From: Leptodactylus fallax
Lineage: Eukaryota; Chordata; Amphibia; Anura; Leptodactylidae
Direction of reading: 5' to 3'
Assembly (NCBI GenBank): GCA_947044405.1
Contig: CAMRHE010000018.1
Location: forward strand, 1,860,001-1,924,000
Length of the DNA: 64,000 nt
Numbering within the stretch: position 1 is the first letter of the stretch; the number at the start of each line of letters is the position of its first letter. This document shows, piece after piece, positions 24,381 to 36,654 of this stretch. The notes below the pieces were generated by a model. It searched no databases. It was not told the DNA's origin and was given only the letters and a program-made list of their open reading frames with translations. The translations under genes and the position numbers were made by a program.

Positions 24381-26504
24381 ACCTACCAGTTATAATGAAG
24401 TAATGCCATTGCTGACTTAGTGCTCATGCACACTTGTGTATGGGGAAAAAAAGGATCAAAAAGGATTAAATATGAATGCTTTGGATTTTTATACTATTTG
24501 TTACATATTTTCTGTATTATCTTGTTTTGCACAATATTGTGTGTTAAATTAGCCATCTATCTGTAATTGTTCTGATTCTTATGTTTAACATTTTGTTTTC
24601 TGTTTTTGTAATGTTGCCAAAATATGGATGATCAAAAGTGAAAGAAATACATACATGAAATCTAGGATTTGGGAGATTATGAAATTAAAATCATGATGAA
24701 TTGAAAGCTTTCCCTCAGTTAGAATTCATGAATGAATATTTTGGGGCACTCCCCTATTTATATGCCATTGAATTTTGGTTCGGGTTATTCACAAATCATT
24801 AATCCTGATTGGACAGGGTTCAGTTAGTGACATAACCTTTAGCCAGTGGCAGTGTGAAACAGAATGATATAGGTGCAAAATAACTGAAATAATTGATATG
24901 AGCACGTACACATAGATAAAATGAGCTGACTTTCGAGTTCAGTTCTTTTGCGATTAAATGCCCAGCCCTAAAGGGAACCATGCAAACATTGAGCTTGTGT
25001 TATTATATTTAGTTAATTGAAAAAACAGTTCCGATTTGAATCCAATAGAACATGGTGCATATAAAAAAAAAATCAAGGCGCATGTGTGAAGAAACGCTAA
25101 GGTGAATAAAACAATTTAAATTCAATGCTAATGTGTTCCAAAAGAAACAATGAAATTAATACAGATCCATCAAACGGAAGTGTGAGTGAGCCCATAAAAC
25201 AAGTAGCCAGTTTGGACACCTAGATGTCCGCATATGTGAAACTTAGAAACTGAAGTATTTTAGCACTTGTATATACAAGGATGGTCAAGACAAAATAGAA
25301 AACATACAGTCAGGATTAATAAGTAATAATTTAACAGATATAAATGGTGCTAGTGTCCCTTTAAACTGGATTGATTTTTTTTCTGGCCCAAATTATAAAT
25401 ATATATGAAATGTGTAACCCCCTAGTTATAAAGAAGACTTTATAATTCTGCTAAAGTGCATAATACTACTGTTACAGCATGCAAAATCTTCTCCTTATGT
25501 ATGTACTGTAAAGATATTTGTCATTTGGTAAGCGATAAAATATCTTACAATTTACACAGTCAGTCAGCAAATGATTCTTGTAAATGGTTAATATGTCTGT
25601 ATCATAAAGTAGTATTCACAAATAAATTGTGCTTCCTATTGGCTTGTACACATGGACAGTTTTCCCTGTGCCTGTTCTTGGTTGAGGCTGAGCTTTTGTG
25701 ATCCACACCGCAGGTAGCGACTATTTAAAAATCATTTATGGAATTGGCCAAAATTTCTCAAAAATTGAATGTACCTCAAATGGGCACAGGAAAGTGTCTG
25801 TAAGTATGAGCTGTAACCCCCGGTACTTGGATTTCATGTGGAAGAGCATTAAAAATTATTAGTCTGCCCATGTGATTTAAGAATGTGTCTTATCATTTTT
25901 AGTGTGTTCAACTGGTACTTACTGTCACTGAAACCAGTGCAGGTGATAACAAACACACGTCAATGTCTACAGAAATAAATCTCTTTTGCTCACTGTATAT
26001 TTTTCTGCCTCTTGCATCCTCTGTTTGTAAATGTCTTGCCTTTGTATTTTCACCATGGGGAAACAGCAGTCTCTATTTTGTGAAAAATGCTTCAAATATG
26101 TGAATCAAATTAGACATCTCTGACATGCTGTGGATCTGAAAATCTGCTGCATACCCTGAAATCTGCACAATATTTTATTTTTTACTAAAATGTAAATTGA
26201 GTATTGCAAACACATTTACATTGTACTGTAACTTGTTACATATTTTCTGTGCCAAATGTACTGTAAAAATTTACAACAAATCTGACACACCTAAAAAATG
26301 AAGTTAAAGAGTCCAGCACTTTTTAAGTTAAAAAATGTAATATGCTTATTAGAGATTAACAAAACAGCTGTAATAAGCCTGGCATTTCTGACTTAACTCA
26401 TTGCCAGTCTTTCTGGGCAGGAGTAAAAATCCCTAACACGTTAATTTGTATAATGAAGAGTGAGATCCCTCACCTGGTGTGTCCTTCAGTTTATTCAGCT
26501 TCTA

Positions 26505-26825
26505 AGGGTGGGTTCACACCTGCGCTTCAGTCCGTCCGTTGCCAATCCGAGTGAAAATCTCAGGGAACGGGATTGGCATCGGATAGCGACAAGTTAGCGA
26601 CGCATTGGTTAAAAACCCATTCTTTTTGTTTCCGATGAAAAAAAAGGATTTGCAGCGCAGAGGGTGCAATCGGACACCCGCGCATTGCTTTAAAAACCCA
26701 TTCAAATGAATGGGTTTTTAACCAATGCGTCGCTAACCTGTCGCTATCTGATGCCAATCCTGTTCCCCGAGATTTTCACTCGGATTGGCAACGGACGGAC
26801 TGAAGCGCAGGTGTGAACCCACCCT
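26505..26825. mobile_element. Hairpin miniature element with very similar arms
   Basis: It starts AGGGTGGGTTCACACCTGCG and ends with the reverse complement. The arms of about 125 bp are near-identical, and each contains 'aaaacccattc'/'gaatgggtttt' and 'gattggcatc' words. The RNA or single strand would form a hairpin of more than 100 bp. Related 'gttcacac' repeats are at about 3130 and 33085. Confidence 0.8.
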
Positions 26826-28248
26826 GAATGGGTTCCCTGGCTGGTCATCTGAAGAGCAGAAGACTGACCTGCCATAAGTCTATGAGAGCCTGTGTATTAT
26901 GCTCTCATAGTACACTTTTTATGTATTACAAAATATATAAATATTCAGTGTTACTTTATGCATTATTATTCATCTAAACCTATCCATCCTCCTCCTTTCC
27001 CTTTACAGTCTGGAGGAGGAGATGATAAAAAAAAAATATATATATACACAAAGCGGCAGTTCTTTAACCCTTTCCTGACATTCACCGCACTCTCTGACAT
27101 TAACCATACAAATGCCTCCATCAAACCTGAACTAGACATCATTTTACCAATAGCACATCAGCACCGTCTTTTTGGGTAGGGTCACCATTCTTAGTGATAA
27201 GATGCAGGGGTGGCGATCCGTTGCCTCAACAGCCGCAAGTCTTCAATGTGGTATGTAAACACCATAAAAACAAAGCGCATCCGAAAATTGCACAAATGCA
27301 GTTTTCCTCTAATTCCACCCCATTCTGAATTTATTTTACAGGTTCCCAGTACATTGTGTGGAATGTTAAATGGTATCATTACTAATTATAATTTATCCTG
27401 CAAAAATTAAGCCCTTATAGGCTTAATTTTTGGCTCTGTGAATGGAAAAATAAATTATATATAGTTGTAGCTTTTGGAAGGCATGAATAAAATACAAAAT
27501 CGAAATATTGGCTGCTGCAGAAAAGTTTAAAGGGTACTGGAGTTTTCATGAAAAGTTGAAATATCTGCAGGGTCTCGTTGGGCAGTCTGTTCTCTTGCTG
27601 TTTAAGCCTTAATACACTGGTTTCCTGTTTTCTTATGTTAGCATCCCCATTATGGCTGCAGTACGTTTTTACATTTCTCTTGGTAGGCTGGGGACCTGTA
27701 CCATAAGGAGCAGTCTGCCCACTTCCCTATCCATTGCTATAGGTTTTACATGTAATTCTGCCAGGAGTACCTGTAAAATAGCAAATAGCTGAGGGGAAAA
27801 AAAAAAAAAAAAACCTGAAAAAGGGCATGATGCAACTACAGAGATCCCTGACACTGAAAGAGCAATCTCTGAATACAGTCAGGATAGCTGCTTGCTGTTT
27901 GTGAATAATATCCCATCTGTAATCACACAAGCAGCCAGATGTAGATACATGTGCATAAATAGATTTTTCTTACCTTGTAAGCTGTGAGATGTATAGTCCA
28001 GTGCACAGAGAATGCTGCTTGCAGACCTGCTGTGAGGAAAACCAAATTGTCCTCCTCTTTTCACTGTGTGATGTGAAAAGAGAACAGACCCTCCCTCTCC
28101 ACTCACTGTGGACCTGTCTTTCACAGTGATAACTAATGACTGATGTTTCTGTGTAACAGGGAATAAACAGCAATTTAGCTCAGAACGGAGATTTCTAGTA
28201 GCAGGAACTTTTTTATAGAGGTTTTCAGGCAGAAAACAGCAACATTTT
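26826..28248. other. Spacer, no gene recognised
   Basis: Contains an A run at 27798-27813 and scattered inverted words, but no exon, RNA gene or clear element ends. Short frames here have no motif. Confidence 0.5.
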
Positions 28249-31200
28249 TAACCCTTTAATGACATTGGACATACTATTACGTCCTGCGCGCTTGGTACTT
28301 CGCGCAACAGGGCGTAATACTACAGCTAACACCCTGCTACATAACCCCTGGTTGGAACTGAGTTCCGATTGGAGGTTTTAAACCCTTGAATGCTGCGGTC
28401 AAACATGACCGCGGCATCCAAGGAGTTCCACCATGTTGCCGCTCCCCTCGGCACCCCCCTCGGCGAGATTGGGGGGTGCTAATATCTATAATCTGCAGCT
28501 CGGGGTCTACCCAGTGACCCCAGTCTGCCTGGAGCCCCCACTACCTGGTTGATCCTGCCGAGACCTCCGTAAGTCAGCGCTATGCGTCTGTATAGCCACA
28601 TTTCCTGTATAGACTGCAAGACACTTGTATGCTCGTGTCTTGCAGTCTATAGTACTGAGCCAGTAATCAAAGCATTGCTAGCTCAGGTATCCTAATGGAA
28701 CACATGAAAAAATAAAAAAAGTGAAAAAAAAAAGTTTGAAAAAAAATTAATAAAAGAATAAAGTCCCAAAAATTCCCTTTTCCTATATAAAATGAATTCT
28801 ATAAAAAAAAAAACTAAAAATTTATAAAAACAATGCATATTTGGTATCTCCGCGTCCGTAACAACCTGTACAATAAAACTGAAACAATATTTAACGTACA
28901 CTGAACGTCGGGGGGAAAAAAACGGAAAAAACCCTTCAAAAGTAATGATTTTTCGCCATCTCACCTTACAAAATATGCCATAAAAAGTGATCAAAAAGTC
29001 ATACGTACCCCAAAACAGTACCAACAAAAAGCACAGATGGTCCCGAAAAAATAAGCCCTCGACCAACTCTGTATACCGCAAAATAAAAATGTTGCGCATC
29101 TCAGAAGATGGCGATACAAAAACAATTAATTTATGTCTCCAAATGGGTTTTTGTTCTGCAAAATTAGTATCGCATAAAAAAACAATATAAATGAGGTATC
29201 GCCATAATCGTACTGACCCGTAGAATGAAGGTAACCTGTTACTTATGCTGCATGGTGAAAACTTTAAAAGGTAAAACGCAATGCCAGAATTGATGGGGTT
29301 TTTTTTTAATCCACCAAGAAAGAGTTAATAAAATTTATTCAATAAGTTATAGGCGCTCAAAGATGATGTCATTACAAAATACATCTCACCCCGCAAACAA
29401 TAAGCCCTCATATGGCTACATTAATAGAGAAATAAAGAAAATATAGCTTGTACAATGTGAAGACAAAAAACCCCAAAATCGCCAAATCATTAGAACATAA
29501 CTGGCTGCGGCAGGAAGGGAATGTATAAGCTGTGCGAGCTTATGAGGGAAAATAAACCAGAAGTGACCCCCAGAGTGACCTCACCAATAATAGGAACTAC
29601 TGGGGAAATAGTAGGGAATTTGGTGTTCCCAATGCACTCCGCACAGCTTACCTATTTACTTTTCCCCATCCACTGTGCAGTCATGTCTGGGATACTAATG
29701 CTCACTACACCCCTTGATAAATTCTTTGAGGGGTACAGTTTTCAAAATGGGGTCACTCCTTTGGGGAATCCATTGTTATGGTACCTTACAGGCTCTGCAA
29801 ACATGACATGGCGTCCAGATACCAAACATCTGAATCTGCACTCCAAAAGCTACACAGCGCCCCTTCCCTTCTGCGCCCTGCTGTGTGCCCGAACTGCAGT
29901 TTATGCCCACATGTATGACACTGGTGTACCTAGGATAACGTACTTAATGTCATATGTGGGTATAAACTGCTGTATGGACACAGCTGGGCACAGAATGGAA
30001 AGAGCGCTATTTGGTTTTTGGAGCACAGGCTTGGACGGTTTGGTTTTTGGACGCCATTGCCCTTTTGCAGAGCTGAAACACCAGTAAAGTGGAATCCCCT
30101 GACATGTCACCCCATTTTGGAAACTACACTCCTGAAGGAATTTATCCAGGGGTACACTGAGCATTTTTAACCCCCAAGTGTTGCTATAATTTATTATCCA
30201 TAAATGAATACACAGCTGATGGTGAAAGGTGAAAATGACAATTTTTCCAGGAACACGTTATTTCAGTGTGTAATATGTTGTGCCCGGCTTGTATCAAAGA
30301 TGAACGCTCCAAAAGTTGTTGTGCCCGGGATCCCCGCTTAACAGTTTTTGGAGTGTGTGTCTGTGCAGACATAAGCTGGGCACAACATAATCGGGCACTG
30401 AAATGGTGAATCTCTGGGGAAAGATGTTATTTTTAACTTTTCATTATCTGCGCGTTCATATCTGGAAATTAAAAGAATGCAACACTTAAGGGTTAATAAT
30501 GCTCGCTACACCACTTGATAAATCCCTTGAAGGGTGTAGTTTCCAAAATGGGGTCACAAGTCTGCGGATTCCACTTTACTGGCAATTGTTGGGCTCTGCA
30601 AAAGTGACATGGTGTCCAAAAACCAAACTATGCTCTAAAAATCAAAATAGTGCTCCTTCCCTTCTGTGCCCGGCCGTTCCCAAACAGCAGTTTATACCCA
30701 CATAGGGTACACCAGTGTCATACATGTGGGCATAAACTGCCATTTGGGCACACAGCAGGGTGCAGATGTGAAGGAGCACTATACACTTTTGGAGCGCAGA
30801 TTTAGATTGCTGGTTTTTGGACGCCATGTCACATTTGCAGAGACCCTAAAATTGCCCCTACAAAATGGGGTCACTTCTTGGGGAGTTCCAGTTTACTGGC
30901 ACCTCCAGGGCTCTGCAAAAACATGGCATCCAGAAAGTCCCTCTAAATCTGTACTCCAAAAGCTGCGTCAGGAGGAAAGGAAAGAATGGGAGTACAAGTT
31001 TATGCAAAAATTTCAAACTCTGCAATTTGGACTTAATATTCATGCCAGCTTCATGTCACACTATGTATGAACTGTGAGGGTCACAAATCACCTCCTGATA
31101 GCAAACAGATAACAGATCCCTCTGTCACGCACCACAACTTTCCAGATTGTTTGTTTTTTTTGACCTGTTGTAAATAACTTCTCTACTTAGATTGCATTTT

Positions 31201-32047
31201 GTTTCGGGTTTTTTTAAGGACTCTAAAATCCTTTGAAGATCATGTGTATAGAGTATAAATAATCTGTGAATTTTCAGTTCTTGTATAACACCATGTCTGA
31301 AGAAGAGAGCTAGACTCTTGAAAGCTTACTTATCAAAACTTATCAAATATACTCAGTTAGCCTCTAAAAGGTATCGCCTGATTTCTTCACTCTTCCACTA
31401 CTTTCAATGGCTAACACGGTACAACATTATACTACTATAAATTTCACCTCGATATCGTTTTAATTCTTGTGAAATGCTTAAAGGGTTAACAAACTTCCCA
31501 AATGCTGTTTTGAATTATTTCAGGGGTGCAGTTTTGAAAATGGGGTGATTTATGGGGGGGTTTCTAATATATAGGCCTTTATAATTCCCTTCAGAACTGA
31601 AGTGGTCCCTAAAAAATTAGTTTGGGAAATTTTCTTGTAAATCTGGAAAATCGATGTTACACTTGTAAGCCTTCTAATGTCCAAAATAAATGAAAGGACG
31701 ATTAATAGATTATGCCAATATAAAGCAGAGATATGGTAGATAATATTTATTAATGTATTTGAGTGGTATGACTAGCTGTCTGAAAAGCAGAGAATTTCAC
31801 GTTTTGAAAATTGCAATTTTTTTATTTATTTTTTTCCCCAAATTTCCATCAAATATCCTATTTTTTTTTAATAAATAAATACAAAAATATTGATTAGTGT
31901 TTACCACTAACATGAAGTACAATGTGTCACGAGAAAACAATATCAAAATCACTTGTGTAAGTTAAAGCGTCTCAAAGTTCTTGATACACAAAGTGACACA
32001 TGTCAGTTTTGAAAAACAAGGCCTGGTCCTTAACGCTTGAACGCCCC
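28249..32047. repeat. Composite interspersed repeat with recurring 'aaaatggggtcac' modules
   Basis: The stretch starts TTAACCCTTTAATGACATTG. Modules of the type 'ttgataaattctttgagggg...ttttcaaaatggggtcac' occur in plus orientation at about 29705, 30508 and 30860, and in minus orientation near 30100. A related 'ggggtgcagttttgaaaatgggg' lies at about 31523. Two palindromes built on 'gcagtttatacccacat' and its complement lie at 29895-29975 and 30688-30742. The 188-codon frame at 29521-30087 spans these modules and has no protein motif. Probably one large non-autonomous element or a nest of related ones. Confidence 0.6.
31289..31430 (+). repeat. Penelope-like or related terminal fragment with hammerhead-like core
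   Basis: 'gtctgaagaagagagctagactcttgaaagctt' is followed by 'ttagcctctaaaaggtatcgcctg' and 'ggctaacacggtacaacatta'. The last words are a common 3' tail of vertebrate retroelements that I associate with Penelope-like elements. CTGAAGA, a short AGAG/CTCT stem and GAAA recall the CUGANGA...GAAA hammerhead ribozyme core described in such elements. The cleavage triplet and third stem are not clear. Confidence 0.4.
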
Positions 32048-32236
32048 ACTTTTCAGTTTTTTATTTTTTACAAAAGTTTAAAATATCCAATAAATTCCGT
32101 TCCACTTCACGATTGTGTCTCACTTGTTGTTGATTCTTCACCAAAAAATTTTAATTTTATATCCTTATGTTTGAAGCCTGAAATGTGGCAAAAGGTTGAA
32201 AAGTTCAAGGGGGCCGAATACTTTCGCAAGGCACTG
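32048..32236. mobile_element. Solo Tc1-type inverted repeat
   Basis: The end TTTCGCAAGGCACTG|TA and 'gggggccgaatac' are the known outer end of a Tc1-like family ('CAGTGCCTTGCGAAAG...CGGCCCCC' in reverse). Only one terminal repeat of about 190 bp is present, with no transposase. Confidence 0.65.
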
Positions 32237-33084
32237 TATATTTGCACCTAAAACTCATTCAACCATACACTCACACACAAAACACATATAAAATAATAGA
32301 TCAAGGTATACACAGTTTATACATACCACAAAGATCAACTACAAGAGCTTGTACTCTCAAAAACACTGATACAGAAGACAAGCAATATTTTGCTGTCATT
32401 CACTATGTTGAAAATCTATACAGCACATAGCAAACTGTGACTGTGATACCAAAATCTAACTTTTTGAGATTGCACTGCATATTGTAAGTAAAAACACAAC
32501 TTTACAGAACACAGAGATTACAAGCAAAAATTGCACAAAAATTCAAATTTGCCAATAAAGTACATGCTCAAGCAATCCCTTTCTGCAAACAAAATGTATT
32601 TTCCAAAAAAACTGCAAGATGTGAGAAATTCATACATACTACACACATATGTATATTTTACAGGTGCAGGTGTTAAAAGCCAAAAATCGCTGAAATGCTG
32701 CAACCAATTTTGTGCGTTCAAATTAAATAGTTTACATAAGAATTAAATTTTTTATCCCCCTATAAAAATTGTAACTAATGAATAATTATCTTTATACCTA
32801 ACTAATGAGATAAGTAGGGCTGGTTTCAGATTGGTGTAACATGGGCACTTTATTACTCATATTATGGACGCAATCTCTTATTTCTCAGATTAACACTCCA
32901 TACTGTGTATTTTGTGAGCAGAGCAGAAAATAAAAACACATTAACAGGACTAAATAACAGGATTGTTTTGTCAGTAAACTGCTCTATTGCACAACAGACT
33001 TAGATAAGTCTGATTAGACTTGTCTAAACTAGATTGTTAATAAAAGGGTTAACTGTCCTATCTATGAGTCTGTAATTCTGTATT
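32237..33084. other. AT-rich spacer, no gene seen
   Basis: No conserved coding motif, RNA gene or repeat terminus was recognised. The two overlapping opposite-strand frames near 32518-32746 have no recognisable domains. Confidence 0.5.
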
Positions 33085-34260
33085 AGGGGGTGTTCACACT
33101 ACCGCTGGTGACCGTCAGTACTGTCTGTTGCTATTGTCCATTACAAGATTTTAGCAACGAACACTAGCTGAACCGTCACAGGTCTGTTAAAATTTCCATT
33201 CATTTCAATGGGATTTTATCTTGTGACTGTTAGTGTCCGTTTTACACCCAATTTGTCACATGTCTGTTTTTCTTCGTGAACAAAAAAATCCTACATGCAG
33301 GACTATTGTGTCCATTAAAAAAAAACAAAAAACTGTTTCATGATGGACGTCAAGCGACTGTCATAGTTCCCAACCATCCCGCATCTGGCGGGATAGTCCC
33401 GATTTCACACTGCTGTCCCGCGGTACCATGGTCCCGCATAGCTTACAGTTTGTCCCGCTATGCCCGTGAAGTGTTTTGCTGTTAACAAACTTTATTAGGG
33501 TAGGGTAAAGGCTAAATGGTAGATGCTAAATCCTAGTGGCTAAAGGACCTTTGATGGCGTCATGACCATGAGAGCAGACTCTTGTGTGGGTGAAGCTATT
33601 CTGGGTACTGGATAGTGTGGCATTACACAGAAAGCTGCTGGGAACAGAAAGTGATCGAAGAGACAGAGAGACAGCATGTGTGAACAAGAGGGGGGAACTG
33701 GGGGCAGTTAAACTGAAGGCAGATGTAGGGGGCAATTAAACTGGTGGCAGATAAAGGGGGACATTAAACTTGGGGCAACTGAAGGAGGACATTAAACCGT
33801 GAGGGGTAGCTGGATTGGGACATGTCTGCCTCTAGTTGCCCCCAGTTTGATGTGCCCCTCCAACTACCCCCACTGTTTAATGTCACCCTCCAGCTGCCCC
33901 AGTTTAATGTCCCCCTCTAGTTTCCGCCAGTTTAAACTGGGGCACGAGGAGAGTGACTTAATACTTTGGGGCAATTGGAGGGGAACATTATAATGTGGGG
34001 GCATATAATGTTAGGGTGACTGTAGGAGCATTATACTGTTTGGGGACACATGGAAAAATAGATGAGAATGGGCGGAGTCAACGTAGAAGTGGGTGGAGAT
34101 AAATTTGCAGCAGCGTGTATAGCGCGCCACATATTTTATTCCTCTTTCTGTCCTTTGAAAGTTGGGAGATATGGCGTCTGTTATTTTTTAACATTAAAGT
34201 AACGGACTGTCTCTCTGTCATTCAAAAACACCCCCAGGACCGTGCAGGTCATATGTAGAA
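33085..34260. repeat. 'gttcacac' repeat interrupted by a hAT-like element
   Basis: 'ggtgttcacactaccgctgg' begins a repeat with CATTTCAATGGGATTTTATC. It continues to GCGACTGT, is split by the element at 33362-34173, and resumes with 'gcgtctgttattttttaacattaaagtaacgg'. Confidence 0.55.
33362..34173. mobile_element. Small hAT-like non-autonomous element
   Basis: It starts CATAGTTCCCAACCATCCCG and ends AAAGTTGGGAGATATG, which are inverted repeats. The flanks GCGACTGT (33354-33361) and GCGTCTGT (34174-34181) match at 7 of 8 bases. The interior has tandem 'gggggcaattaaactg' and 'agtttaatgtcccc' words in opposite orientation. No transposase. Confidence 0.75.
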
Positions 34261-35009
34261 GATGTATTGACATGCAGTGTTGTAAATAAAGTACTTTAGT
34301 TATGATGGCTGATATTTAGCTTCAGCATCAGAGCATCTCTGTTTGTTTTTACGCCTTCTCTCCTTAGACTTTTATAGACATGTTATCTGAGTCATGTGAC
34401 CTGCAATCCAGAATCAGCCTGATTATTTAATCAACAGTATTACAAAATCTCTTATTGCCTGTACTATTCACTTATACAACATTTGTTGAAATAATTTTCT
34501 CTTTAAGGCCCATACACACCTATCATTTATTTAGGACTGCCCAGGACTTCCTTTGCATCCTTTGTACCTTTGTAAACTTTTTACAACCAATGTTTTCTCT
34601 ATGCTGTTGTAACCAGTTTAACAGGAAAGTTTGGGACATGGGGCTGTTTCTTTGAAACCAGGCCATCTCAAACAGTGTCAAATAAATCCTGCTCTATAGC
34701 ACTAAGTGATTTGCCATAATGAGATAATTAAATGGGTTTTATTGATTAGTAGGGCTGTTTAAAGAAAAATAAACATAAAAAAAAACCTTTACTCACCTCT
34801 CCCCAGGGCTCAGTATCCAGTGGCAGCAAGTCTGGTCTCATGTTTACAGGTCACTTGGCTGTTTGTGTCTGGTGACTGCTCCAGCTATTCATAGGCCTTA
34901 GTAGTTACTTCTTTACAAACAGCACATCACAGTAGTCACAAGCTGCTTGTGAAGAGGTCATTGCTGAGGCCTGTGATTGGTTCAGCTGTGACGTGCTGCT
35001 CATAAAGAC
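34261..35009. other. Spacer, no gene seen
   Basis: Unique-looking AT-rich sequence, with 'aaccttactcacctctccccagggctc' near 34790 resembling the interior of a dispersed frog repeat. No exon with supporting motif was found. Confidence 0.45.
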
Positions 35010-35039
35010 GTGACTACTAGAGATGAGCGAAACAAAGCT

Positions 35040-35430
35040 GACGAAGTGGAATTCGATCCGAATTTCAGGATTGAAGAAACTGCTCATCAGCAGCTAGACA
35101 CAGAGCAGAACCTGAACCAGCAGGTGGTGGCATACTTGGAGTGCACCCTGCCACCCGTCATCGAAGATCCGCTGGACTACTGGGCAGCCAATCTAGATTT
35201 GTGGCCGCAACTGGCCGAGTTTGCCCTGGGAAAAGCTGTCCTGCCTGGCCAGTAGTGTGGCATCAGAGTGGGTGTTTAGTGCGGTGTGGGCCATAGTTAC
35301 TCCAAGGAGAACTCGCCTGTCCAACCAAAATGTGGAGAGATTAAATTATCCCTGCTGCCTCACCCAAACCTTGACAAAAGAGACCAGTTTCTTCTGGCTA
35401 CCTGCCTCAGCTACTGTTCTGATGCTGCCA
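35040..35430 (+). pseudogene. hAT transposase C-terminal remnant (dimerisation region)
   Basis: Frame 1 (to 35255) reads PLDYWAANLDLWPQLAEFAL. After a frameshift near 35225, frame 2 reads LSCLASSVASEWVFSAVWAI, then VTPRRTRLSNQNVERL. This is the 'YW...P.L..lA...L..PaSS..sERvFS..g.i....R.rL...nve.l' pattern of the hAT C-terminal dimerisation domain. The catalytic and BED zinc-finger parts are missing, so the element is an internal-deletion derivative. Confidence 0.85.
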
Positions 35431-35519
35431 CTCGCCTGATGCCACACATCTGATGCCAGGTGCTCCTTCTTACAGCCACCGTCAGCAGGTACTGTTTGTT
35501 CCACCCACCTCCCCACTCT

Positions 35520-36215
35520 GTCACCGGGTCACTGTATAGCCTCCTCATGATGCTGCCGCTGGGCCACTGTATGGCCTCCTCATGCTGCTGCCACTGAGAC
35601 ACTGTATGTCCTCCTCATGCTGCTGCCACTGGGTCACTGTATGGCTTCCTCATGCTGCTGCCAACTCCACATTATGTCGCCTTGCCACTCTGTATTCTCC
35701 TCATGCTGCTGCCACTTGGTCACTTTATGTCCTCCTCATGCTGCTGCCACCGGTTCACTGTATGGCCACCTCATGCTGCTGCCACCGGGTCACTGTATGG
35801 CCACCTCATGCTGCTGCCAACTTCACATTATGTTGCCTTACCACTCTGTTTCCTCCTCATTCTGCTGCCACCGGATTACTGTATGGCTTCCTCATGCTGC
35901 TGCCATCGGGTCACTGTCTGTTCTCCTCATGCTGCTGCCAACTTCACATTATGTTGCCTTACCACTCTGTTTCCTCCTCATTCTGCTGCCACTGGGTCAC
36001 TGTATGTCCTCCTCATGCTGCTGCCATCGGGTCACTGTATGTTCTCCTCATGCTGCTGCCACTGGGTCACTGTATGGCCTCCTCATGCTTCTGCCGACTC
36101 CAGATTATGTCACCTTGCCACTCTGTGTCCTCCTCATGCTGCTGCCACTGGGTCACTGTATGGCCTCCTCATGCTGCTGCCAACTCCACATTATGTCGCC
36201 TTGCCACTCTGTAGA
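35520..36215 (+). repeat. 35-bp minisatellite, open in all three plus frames
   Basis: About 19-20 units of the type CTCATGCTGCTGCCACTGGGTCACTGTATGGCCTC, with recurrent variant blocks 'aacttcacattatgttgccttaccactctgtt'. A 35-bp unit shifts frame by one step each time and has no stop, so three overlapping frames of 210-239 codons all encode the same repeated peptide out of register. They are not genes. Confidence 0.9.
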
Positions 36216-36654
36216 CATCTATGTGGAATCGGCAGACAGTGGTGTAAAAGGAGTGTGATTTTTCACTCTACAGTAGGGCCTGTGCACAGTTCTTTATACC
36301 TGGCACTAACATGGACCTGTAAGGCTGAGTTCAAACTTGAGTTAGTTGATCAGTTTTGGCCCCATAACTGACCAAATAAGTGAAGTGTGCAGTGGTTCTA
36401 AGAGCGACGCCTGTCATGTGCATGTCATACTGACTCACAGTATTGTTTGACTACCACAGCAGGCTCCCTATGCGTGTTACTGCAAGGCACAGTGTTCTAC
36501 ACCACTATACAGGCTCTCTGAAGCCAGGAAATAGCTGTTTTTTAACTCTATTCACCGCAAATTTATTTGGATCGAAGCAAATCTTTTTGGAAACTTAGGA
36601 GAGTCGATCGAATCGAATTTTTGATAAATTCACTCATCTCTAGTGACTACTGTT

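Larger units (their letters stand above)
20312..26000 (+). other. Probable GAB1 3' UTR and downstream flank
   Basis: No further coding exon is seen. AATAAA hexamers at 23376-23381, 25621-25626 and 25974-25979 are possible polyadenylation signals, but which is used cannot be told from sequence. T runs lie at 20890-20909 and 24118-24140. The stretch contains a Tc1 relic (21206-22628) and a 'ggccatacatatt' type repeat (about 24055-24380). In other vertebrates SMARCA5 lies beyond GAB1, and no sign of it appears in this window. Confidence 0.55.
35018..36642 (+). mobile_element. hAT element with transposase remnant and minisatellite
   Basis: The ends TAGAGATGAGCGAA and TTCACTCATCTCTA are inverted repeats. 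GTGACTAC flanks both sides exactly (35010-35017, 36643-36650). Inside are the last part of a hAT transposase gene (35040-35360) and a 35-bp tandem array (35520-36215). The right subterminal part 'gatcgaatcgaatt' mirrors 'gaattcgatccgaatt' on the left. Confidence 0.88.

Noticed and set aside
28699..29099. 135-codon hydrophobic minus-strand frame resembling a membrane protein
   Set aside because: Phe/Leu richness comes from A-rich repeat sequence read on the opposite strand; no conserved pattern.
29521..30087. 188-codon plus-strand frame
   Set aside because: It spans repeat modules and a palindrome that recur at 30500-30930, with no domain motif.
35582..36371. Three overlapping 210-239-codon frames
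   Set aside because: All three are the same 35-bp minisatellite read in different frames.
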